This document shows, piece by piece, positions 46,758 to 53,564 of a DNA stretch of 64,000 nucleotides. The notes below the pieces were generated by a model. The model had not been told where the DNA came from and ran no database searches. It saw nothing but the letters and a program-made list of their open reading frames with translations. The position numbers and the translations under genes are program-made. The DNA is taken from the NCBI RefSeq assembly GCF_004339245.1, contig NZ_SMGG01000003.1, positions 461,106 to 525,105 of the forward strand. The letters run 5' to 3'. Position 1 is the stretch's first letter, and every line of letters begins with the position of its first letter. The stretch comes from Seleniivibrio woodruffii. GTDB taxonomy: Bacteria > Chrysiogenota > Deferribacteres > Deferribacterales > Geovibrionaceae.

Positions 46758-47321
46758 ATGAAAAAGAAATACGCAATGGCATATATTGTGGACCGGTGCG
46801 TCGACTGCAAGGCCTGCATGGTGGCTTGCAAGGCCGAATGGGAAGTGCCGGAGGATAAGTTCCGAACACACATCGACACGGGTGTCAGCCCCGACTATAC
46901 GGACACCATGAGGATGCACTTTCTGCCTCACCAGTGCAACCACTGCGACGATGCCCCCTGTGTCACAGTATGCCCAACAAAGGCAAGCTACAAAAGGGAG
47001 GACGGGATCGTTTCCGTCAACCAGAAGATATGTGTCGGCTGTAAATACTGCATCGTCTCCTGCCCCTACGACGCCAGATTCTTTAACCATGAACTGGGTG
47101 TGGCGGAGAAATGCACTTTCTGCCTGCCAAGAATAGCAGAAGGACTCGCCCCCGCATGTGTAACAACCTGCCCGGGCAATGTCAGGGTGTTCGGCGACAT
47201 AAACGACCCGAACAGTGAAATATCCGCTCTGCTGAGGGATGCCGCAACAAACCACTATAAGGTCTGGAAACTGCGGCAGGATCTGGGCACTCGCCCCAAT
47301 ATCTATTACATACAGAAGTAG
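46758..47321 (+). CDS. psrB: PsrB-type ferredoxin subunit
   Basis: A 187-residue protein. ATG 46758 has GGGGGAG upstream; an in-frame ATG at 46743 overlaps the psrA stop. It has four cysteine groups for 4Fe-4S clusters (CVDCKACMVACKAEW, CNHCDDAPCVTVCP, CVGCKYCIVSCPYD and CTFC...CVTTCPG). It passes electrons between the NrfD-type membrane subunit and the PsrA-type enzyme. Confidence 0.93.
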   Translation: MKKKYAMAYIVDRCVDCKACMVACKAEWEVPEDKFRTHIDTGVSPDYTDTMRMHFLPHQCNHCDDAPCVTVCPTKASYKREDGIVSVNQKICVGCKYCIVSCPYDARFFNHELGVAEKCTFCLPRIAEGLAPACVTTCPGNVRVFGDINDPNSEISALLRDAATNHYKVWKLRQDLGTRPNIYYIQK

Positions 47322-47330
47322 GAGGGCGGA

Positions 47331-48260
47331 ATGGTTTTTCAGGAAGCGTTTGAATGGTATATCGCCGTATATCTGTTTCTGGCCGGAGTCGGTGCGGGAG
47401 CTATAGTTGCGGCTGTTCTGGCGGATATGTACGACAGGGAGAAATATCTCTCTTTCATCAAAGCCGCCAGTGTAATAGGTATGCCTCTGGTGAGCATCGG
47501 TATATTCTTTCTGTATATCGATCTGGGACAGGGTATGTGGAAGCCTTGGCTGCTTCTTCTGCTGTTTGTCAACCCCACTTCGGCAATATCGTGGGGAACA
47601 GGCATTCTTACCCTTTTCACGATATTCTCAATGCTGTATGCTGTCTACAATCTCGGACTGTCGAGATACTTCCGCTTTGCAGGCGGCTGGCTGCCGAGAC
47701 TTCTGGACGGAATGGGCGGCAGCGGCTGGATGAGATGGATGCTGGTGATAACCGGAATCTGTACGGCAGGCTACACCGCAGTTCTTCTGGGTGTGCTCAG
47801 AGCCATACCCTTCTGGCATCAGACAGCACTGCCCATACTGTTCATAATCTCCGCAACCTCAACAGGTATCTCCGGAGCGATGATTGTGCGGGAGCTTGCA
47901 TTCAGAACCGAAGACAGCATGCACAAAATAGAGACCACGCACTTCTATCTGATAGTGCTTGAGATTCTGCTTCTGGCGGGCATGTTCTTCATTGCTATGC
48001 AGGGTGTGCCGGAAATGCAGTTTTCGGCGAAGAGCCTTTTAAACGGCAGATTTGCCATTGAGTTCTGGGTGGTTCTGGTGTTTCTGGGACTGCTTGTTCC
48101 GGCGGTTGTTTTTGCGCTGGGCGAGAGCGGCAGACTGCATCTTAAAGGCGGGAAGCTGATATTTTTTGAAGCGTTGGTGCTTCTGGGCGGATATTTCCTG
48201 CGTTTTCTCATAGTTCACGCAGGGGTTTATACCCAGAAGTTTACGGACTATATCCAGTAG
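47331..48260 (+). CDS. psrC: NrfD/PsrC-type quinol-oxidising membrane subunit
   Basis: A 309-residue integral membrane protein with about eight helices. It opens with EAFEWYIAVYLFLAGVGAGA, the NrfD-family start. The family oxidises menaquinol (or reduces quinone) and anchors PsrAB. It is 9 bases after psrB, with AGGAGGGCGG as ribosome site, and ahead of a hairpin (48270-48293) and the Rieske gene. Confidence 0.92.
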   Translation: MVFQEAFEWYIAVYLFLAGVGAGAIVAAVLADMYDREKYLSFIKAASVIGMPLVSIGIFFLYIDLGQGMWKPWLLLLLFVNPTSAISWGTGILTLFTIFSMLYAVYNLGLSRYFRFAGGWLPRLLDGMGGSGWMRWMLVITGICTAGYTAVLLGVLRAIPFWHQTALPILFIISATSTGISGAMIVRELAFRTEDSMHKIETTHFYLIVLEILLLAGMFFIAMQGVPEMQFSAKSLLNGRFAIEFWVVLVFLGLLVPAVVFALGESGRLHLKGGKLIFFEALVLLGGYFLRFLIVHAGVYTQKFTDYIQ

Positions 48261-48269
48261 GTTTAACGG

Positions 48270-48293
48270 GCGGGGGCTCTCCGGAGCTCCTGC
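48270..48293 (+). terminator. Hairpin between psrC and the Rieske gene
   Basis: A 10-bp stem with two G-T pairs around a 4-base loop, followed by TTTCAT. It is a weak terminator or processing site between the two sub-operons. Confidence 0.5.
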
Positions 48294-48316
48294 TTTCATA
48301 TATCAACGGGGGCTGA

Positions 48317-48721
48317 ATGGCTGTTTCCAGACGGAGTTTTCTGAAAAGACTGACATATTTTGCGGCGGGTGCGGCAGGACTCTGGGGTCTTTTCAGATAC
48401 CTCACTCCGCCTTCTGCTGGCGGGGAGATAATTCTCAGCGTCAGGTCAACGGATATTCCGGAGGGGGGTGCGCTCATCTTTGCAGACAGGCAGACCGCTG
48501 TTCTGCGCAAAGATGGCAGAATAACGGCTCTCTCAATGACCTGCACACATCTGGGCTGTACGGTTTCCCTCGACGGCGACAGGTTTGCCTGTCCCTGCCA
48601 CGGGAGCATATTTTCTCTGGACGGAGGCGTTATCAAAGGGCCTGCGGTCAAGCCGCTTACAGAATATGCTTTTGAAGAGAAGAACGGCATCCTGACGGTT
48701 TTCAGAAGGAGCGTCTCTTGA
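48317..48721 (+). CDS. Rieske 2Fe-2S protein of a bc-like complex
   Basis: A 134-residue protein with a twin-arginine N-terminus (SRRSFLKRLT) and a membrane anchor helix. Cluster ligands are in CTHLGC (C76, H78) and CPCHGS (C92, H95), with C81 and C94 as the disulfide. It is short compared with bc1 Rieske proteins and resembles the small b6f-like type. It is translationally coupled to the cytochrome b gene by a TTGA overlap. Confidence 0.93.
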   Translation: MAVSRRSFLKRLTYFAAGAAGLWGLFRYLTPPSAGGEIILSVRSTDIPEGGALIFADRQTAVLRKDGRITALSMTCTHLGCTVSLDGDRFACPCHGSIFSLDGGVIKGPAVKPLTEYAFEEKNGILTVFRRSVS

Positions 48722-49749
48722 TATCCCGTTTTTTTACACACCTTTTTCCTGTGACCTTCAACAGAGACACCCTCTCTTTCCGTAAGACAGGATATCTGGG
48801 CATCATTTCCGCCGCCCTGTTCATCCTGCTCATGCTGACAGGGGTTCTGCTGATGTTCTATTACTCTCCGGAGGCTTCGGCGGCATACGGCTCGGTTCTT
48901 TTCCTTGAGGAGAAGATATCCGGCGGGGAATTTATCCGTTCGCTCCACCGCATGTGCTCCCATATGCTTCTGGTGGTCATGGCTCTGCATCTGCTCAGGA
49001 CGGTCTTCTGCGGAGTTTATGCCGCAAGAGCGAGTAACTGGAAACTGGGCTATATCCTTTTCGGGCTGATAGTTTTTGAAGCTTACACAGGATACCTGAT
49101 GCCGATGGATCAGCTCTCTTTCTGGGCGACCAGAACGGGAATGGAGCTGATGAATACACTGCCGGGAGGAGCTCTGCTCAAAACTCTGCTGATGCCCGAC
49201 GATGTGGGCGGAAGGCTCACCCTTCTGCGTTTCTATGCACTTCATATCGTTTTCATACCCGTGCTGACGCTTATTCTGCTGTCGGCACATCTTTATAATA
49301 TACGGCGGGACGGCGGACTTCTGCCCATGGCGGAACCTGAGAAGGTGAAGGACAGGGACAGGCTGGTGCGGTTCAGCCTGCTTATATCCGCAGTTACTGT
49401 TGCGGCGGCTGTTGTTCTGTCGCTTATATTCAAAAGCCCTCTGGAGCTTCCTGCCGATCCCGCATCGCCGCCGAACCCTGCCAAGAGTGCATGGTTTCTG
49501 CTCTGGATTCAGGAGGTTGTCAGCTGGCGTGCGTCGCTGTTCAATGCCGCAGCGGTGCTGTTTGTGCTGTGCTATTTCCTGCCGGACTACGGCAGAAGGT
49601 TTGTTTATGAAAGAGCTGTCTGGTTTCCGCATGAGGGCAGGCGGGTCTGGATTTTCATGCTTGCGCTGACGGTTCTGATTGTCGTGCTGACCGTCATTGC
49701 CATGTTTTTCAGGGGGGCGAATTGGGAACTCGTGCCTTTCTGTTTCTGA
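48718..49749 (+). CDS. Cytochrome b (b6/subunit-IV fusion type)
   Basis: A 343-residue membrane protein with a TTG start overlapping the Rieske stop. Haem ligands are H77 and H91 in helix B and H176 and H191 in helix D, a 14-residue gap as in b6-type proteins. The later PPNPAKSAWFLLWIQEV is the subunit-IV signature. A quinol-oxidising PEWY-like motif is not evident. Together with the Rieske protein and the following cytochrome c it makes a compact bc complex. Confidence 0.92.
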   Translation: MISRFFTHLFPVTFNRDTLSFRKTGYLGIISAALFILLMLTGVLLMFYYSPEASAAYGSVLFLEEKISGGEFIRSLHRMCSHMLLVVMALHLLRTVFCGVYAARASNWKLGYILFGLIVFEAYTGYLMPMDQLSFWATRTGMELMNTLPGGALLKTLLMPDDVGGRLTLLRFYALHIVFIPVLTLILLSAHLYNIRRDGGLLPMAEPEKVKDRDRLVRFSLLISAVTVAAAVVLSLIFKSPLELPADPASPPNPAKSAWFLLWIQEVVSWRASLFNAAAVLFVLCYFLPDYGRRFVYERAVWFPHEGRRVWIFMLALTVLIVVLTVIAMFFRGANWELVPFCF

Positions 49750-50486
49750 TATTTCTGCTGTTTTCATATGATGTATTCGCCTGCGGTCAGTGCCATAAAC
49801 CGCACTATGCGGGATATGGCGACTGTGCGGTCTGCCACAGGGGTGAGGTGCGCTCGTCCAGAGAGAACGTTGCCCATGCGGGACTCATCACTGGAAAATT
49901 CGCCGGATTCTATACGGATAAAAAAGCTGTTTCCGGGGGTGATAAGCTGGCTTATGAATCAGCATGCCGCAGGTGTCACCGCATAGGAGCCGAGGGAGAG
50001 AGTGCGGCGGCAGACCTCAACGCCTCAGCGGCGAAGAACACAGGAGAGTATCTTGACGATAAAATCAGGAACGTGAACGAATATATGCCCGACTTCCGGT
50101 TCAGCGATGAGGAGCGCAGAAAACTGATCCTCTATCTGCTGAACGAATCCTCCAAAAGCTCAAAAAAAGTTTCCGAACCCTATGTCGCATACATAACCTC
50201 ATCCGGTAAAGGAGCCTTTGAAAAGTACTGCGGCGGGTGCCACCGCATGCTCACCCGAAAGGGCGGAGGCAGAGGAACCGGAAGCGAAGCCGTGAATCTG
50301 TCAGGTGTTACGGGTAAATATTTCAGGTCTCAGGTTCTTTCTGCGAATGAAAAGCTGCGGACGGAGAAGCGTCTGGCGGAATGGATAAGAAACCCCAGAA
50401 GCATAAAGAAAAACTCCGTGATGCCCCCTGTCCGTATAGACGAAGCAAATATTTCAAAGGTCATTAAAGAACTGAAAGGCAACTGA
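49722..50486 (+). CDS. Tetrahaem c-type cytochrome of the bc-like complex
   Basis: A 254-residue protein with a TTG start overlapping cytochrome b by 28 bases. A signal peptide (FLFLIFLLFSYDVFA) is followed by CGQCH, CAVCH, CRRCH and CGGCH. The last two each sit in a monohaem cytochrome-c-like domain (MPDFRFSDEERRKLILYL and MPPVRIDEANISKVIKEL). It takes the place of cytochrome c1 and would deliver electrons to the periplasmic cytochromes of the cluster (inference). Confidence 0.88.
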   Translation: MGTRAFLFLIFLLFSYDVFACGQCHKPHYAGYGDCAVCHRGEVRSSRENVAHAGLITGKFAGFYTDKKAVSGGDKLAYESACRRCHRIGAEGESAAADLNASAAKNTGEYLDDKIRNVNEYMPDFRFSDEERRKLILYLLNESSKSSKKVSEPYVAYITSSGKGAFEKYCGGCHRMLTRKGGGRGTGSEAVNLSGVTGKYFRSQVLSANEKLRTEKRLAEWIRNPRSIKKNSVMPPVRIDEANISKVIKELKGN

Positions 50487-50575
50487 ACCCGCTCCCACAG
50501 TTAGCTGGACAAATAGTTGAATCCATCTATAATGCTCTTCCATAGACAACGGTTTTTTTATTGAATGGGGGCTCC

Positions 50576-51772
50576 ATGTTAAAAAATAAATTCAGTTTTC
50601 CGCTGATAATTCTGGCAACGATATATCTTGCCAGCATATCCGCTCCATTAAATCAGTTTAAAGTCCCCCCCATAATGACAGTTATCATGGCGGAACTGGG
50701 TGTCGACCTTTCAAAAGCAGGGCTGATGATGTCTGTCTTTGCTCTTGTGGGAATTTTCATATCGCTTCCTTCAGGTTTCATCGTACACAGGCTGGGGCTG
50801 AAATCATCCGGCATTCTTGCCGTGGCCTCCCTTTTTATCGGTTCTTTCATAGGGTGGTTCGCTGATAATGCCTTCGGGATGCTTTCCAGCAGAATCATCG
50901 AAGGAATAGGCATGTGCCTGATATCTGTTGTTGCTCCCGCTGTTATAGCGGCGTGGTTTGCTCCGGAAAAAAGAGGGATGCCAATGGGCATATGGTCAAC
51001 ATGGGTGGCTCTCGGCAGCATCGTCATGCTTCTGGTGGCTCCGGTGTTGAACGGCTGGCTCGGATGGAAGTCTGTCTGGGGAGCTACGACAATATATACG
51101 GCTGTGATCCTCTGCCTTATGATATATCCGTTCCGGATGCCGGAAAGAGATGAGGCTCCTCATTACTATGCCTGCGAAGGTCATTCTCTGGATGTCAGGA
51201 GAGTTTATTCCTCTGCGGGGATCTGGCTCCTTGCGGCTGTATTTCTGGTTTTCAACGTAATGGTTCTTGCGGTGTGCTCTTTTACTCCCGTTTATCTGGA
51301 ATCCTCATTCGGCTATTCCAGAGAGAAGGCATCCGCTGTCACCAGTCTGTTTCTGGTCGCTTCGCTTATATCAGGCCCCGTTACAGGGTTCATAATCCAT
51401 AGATACAGGGTTTTCAGAGGTGTTCTGCTGACGTGTCTTTTTATTCTGTCGATGACAGTGGTCATTCCGTTCCATGTGGAAGGGACTGCTGTTCCGCTGT
51501 GTCTTTTCTGCATAGGTATCGTTGCTGGGATGATTCCTCCTGCGACTTTTTCCGCAGTGCCGGAGGTGATTAAAGATCCGAAATCCATCGGCATAGGCAT
51601 GTCTGTGGTGGCTTTCGGTCAGTATCTGGGAATGGGCGGCGGCCCTGTGCTTTTCGGTGGAATAGCGGAAAAGTACGGCTGGGAGACGGCTTCATATTCC
51701 CTTGTTCCGGTGCTTCTGCTGGGAGTTGCCGCTGCGTATTTTCTGAAGCTTGAAAAAAGAACCTGCTCCTAA
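50576..51772 (+). CDS. MFS transporter of the CynX/NarK-like kind
   Basis: A 398-residue protein with twelve hydrophobic segments. ATG 50576 follows GGGGG; an in-frame TTG at 50561 is possible. The second-helix loop carries GFIVHRLGLKSSG and later GIGMCLISVVAPAVIAAWF, the pattern of cyanate/nitrate-type MFS carriers. It could import an oxyanion for the neighbouring enzyme, but the substrate is unknown. Its last four bases overlap the convergent MocR-type gene. Confidence 0.8.
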   Translation: MLKNKFSFPLIILATIYLASISAPLNQFKVPPIMTVIMAELGVDLSKAGLMMSVFALVGIFISLPSGFIVHRLGLKSSGILAVASLFIGSFIGWFADNAFGMLSSRIIEGIGMCLISVVAPAVIAAWFAPEKRGMPMGIWSTWVALGSIVMLLVAPVLNGWLGWKSVWGATTIYTAVILCLMIYPFRMPERDEAPHYYACEGHSLDVRRVYSSAGIWLLAAVFLVFNVMVLAVCSFTPVYLESSFGYSREKASAVTSLFLVASLISGPVTGFIIHRYRVFRGVLLTCLFILSMTVVIPFHVEGTAVPLCLFCIGIVAGMIPPATFSAVPEVIKDPKSIGIGMSVVAFGQYLGMGGGPVLFGGIAEKYGWETASYSLVPVLLLGVAAAYFLKLEKRTCS

Positions 51773-53184
51773 TCTGAATTGACCAGAAGGCTCAGTTCCA
51801 GAATGGTCTTTTTTATATCCTTTTCCTGAATTGAGGCCGGGCAGAGCAGAATATGGCTTGTGTCGGACCTGTCAAAAAAATATCCCGGATAAATATTTGT
51901 TATCAGCCCTCTTTTTGAAAAGATGCTCTTGAAGTTCATCTCCGGAAAATCCAGCCAGAAGTGAAAGTTGCAGTTCTTTTCAATCCAGAACCCTTTGGTT
52001 TTCAGGTGCTTTTCGCACAGAGAAAGGGTCAGCTCGCTCCTTCTGCGTATGAATGCCTTTATATCCTGCATCATTTCATAGATATCGCCGCTTCTGAAAA
52101 GCTCATCGGCGATAAGCTGCATCGTGAAGTTGGGTTTTACTCCGGTCTGAATGAAAACATTGCTCAGGTGCTCGATGATATATCTGTCGGCGACTATCCA
52201 GGAAAGCTGAAAATCATAAGGGTGGCATTTCAGCAGACTGCCCAGATAGATTATGTTGTCATTTCTGTCCATGGATTTGAGCGGAGCCAGAGCGGGTCTG
52301 TCGTGCCATATGTTTGCGGAATGGTCTATCTCGACCATGGGCACACGGTATTTCTGGATGATATTCATTATCTCCTGCCGCCGCCTTTTGCTCATTACGA
52401 TACCTGTCGGAGCCTGATCTGTCGGGTCGATGTGGACTATCGGCGTTGTTTTGCATTTGATCAGCTTTTTTTCCAGATCCGATGCGGACATTCCGTGTTT
52501 GTCCATCCGGACGGGAACCATGTTGATCCCTATGGAATGGACGTTGGAGATAGTGTTTATTATGTTGGTATTTTCGTGCAGAAAGTTTGAGTTGGCATTC
52601 AGCAGGGACTCATAAACATAGTAAAGCCTCTGGATTGTTTCAGATGATATGAGGATATTTTCAATCTCTGTTTTTATTCCCAGTTTTTCCAGATGTTTTT
52701 TTACGGATTCTCTGAGTGAGGTCAGTCCGTATTTTGTCAGTTCAGGAGTGTTTCTGCCGGAGTCCATCCGTTCCGATGCCTTGCTCAGGGCATGGACGAG
52801 ATATTTCTCCATTCTGAAATCGCTGCTGAGGCTGAAGTTCGTCAGTCCGTCGGATTCCCCCCAGTGTCTGTATTCGTATACGCTTGTTTTGTGTCTTGCC
52901 TTTTTGGTGTAGTCGTTCCAGTTGACCTTCGCACTTTCCAGATTATAGCTGATGAAATATCCGGATTTAGGATATGAGGTAAGAAGTCCCTCCCGCTGGA
53001 GCTGAGAAAATGCTGAGATGAGTGTTGTTTTGCTGACGCCCAGAGACTCCATAAGGGACTCTCTCCCCGGGAGTTTTGTTCCGTTTTTCAGATCGCCTAT
53101 TTTGATTTTAGCTCTGAAATAGTCCGCAAGCTGCATGTACATCGGCGAAGTCTGGTTCGCATCCGGTTTCCAGCTGAACAGCAT
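51769..53184 (-). CDS. MocR-type (GntR HTH + aminotransferase fold) regulator
   Basis: A 471-residue protein. The GntR winged helix is residues about 12-80 (LPGRESLMESLGVSKTTLI). The rest is an aminotransferase class-I fold, with the PLP-lysine region GSLLKCHPYDFQLSW retaining its Lys. MocR proteins bind PLP as an effector rather than catalysing. It is divergent from the molybdoenzyme operon at 53565 and convergent with the MFS gene, so it is the likely regulator of one or both. Start ATG 53184. Confidence 0.88.
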   Translation of the reverse strand: MLFSWKPDANQTSPMYMQLADYFRAKIKIGDLKNGTKLPGRESLMESLGVSKTTLISAFSQLQREGLLTSYPKSGYFISYNLESAKVNWNDYTKKARHKTSVYEYRHWGESDGLTNFSLSSDFRMEKYLVHALSKASERMDSGRNTPELTKYGLTSLRESVKKHLEKLGIKTEIENILISSETIQRLYYVYESLLNANSNFLHENTNIINTISNVHSIGINMVPVRMDKHGMSASDLEKKLIKCKTTPIVHIDPTDQAPTGIVMSKRRRQEIMNIIQKYRVPMVEIDHSANIWHDRPALAPLKSMDRNDNIIYLGSLLKCHPYDFQLSWIVADRYIIEHLSNVFIQTGVKPNFTMQLIADELFRSGDIYEMMQDIKAFIRRRSELTLSLCEKHLKTKGFWIEKNCNFHFWLDFPEMNFKSIFSKRGLITNIYPGYFFDRSDTSHILLCPASIQEKDIKKTILELSLLVNSD

Positions 53185-53564
53185 CAGATTTACCTCTCCT
53201 GAATAAAAAGCCTGTGCAGGTATGTGTGTGATTATGCGCTATTATATTGCTTTCCATGCGTTATTGTAAAGAGTCCAGATTACACATAAACATAGAGCCC
53301 AGACAGACCCTGACCGCATCGGGCAGGCCTGCCTTTTCCGGAAACGTCTGTTTCAGATATTCATGATTGCTATGTGTAAATTGTTGCTGTCAATCTGTAA
53401 TTGCGCATGCGCCCCTTTCTTTCGCAATCTGATAGAACAAAAAAATACGGCAATGTAGCCACTATCAAATCTGAACCTCTGGTCCTTTCCGGCGGCCTGA
53501 ATTTCTGCGATATTTCCGGCAGAAACAGCTGGTTCATTTTTTTAATTTAAGAACGAGGTGCATA
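53185..53564. promoter_or_regulatory. Divergent control region with inverted repeats
   Basis: 380 bases with no gene. TTACACATA (53280-53288) and its exact complement TATGTGTAA (53371-53379) lie 91 bases apart. A partial copy (TATGTGTGT) is at 53221. There are also two palindromes, GGCAGGCCTGCC (53322-53333) and GCGCATGCGC (near 53406). These are candidate sites for the MocR-type regulator. Confidence 0.5.

Noticed and set aside
53378-53396. FNR-like site before the second molybdoenzyme operon
   Set aside because: TTG and CAA half-sites are one base too close (13 instead of 14 in total), so it does not fit the consensus.
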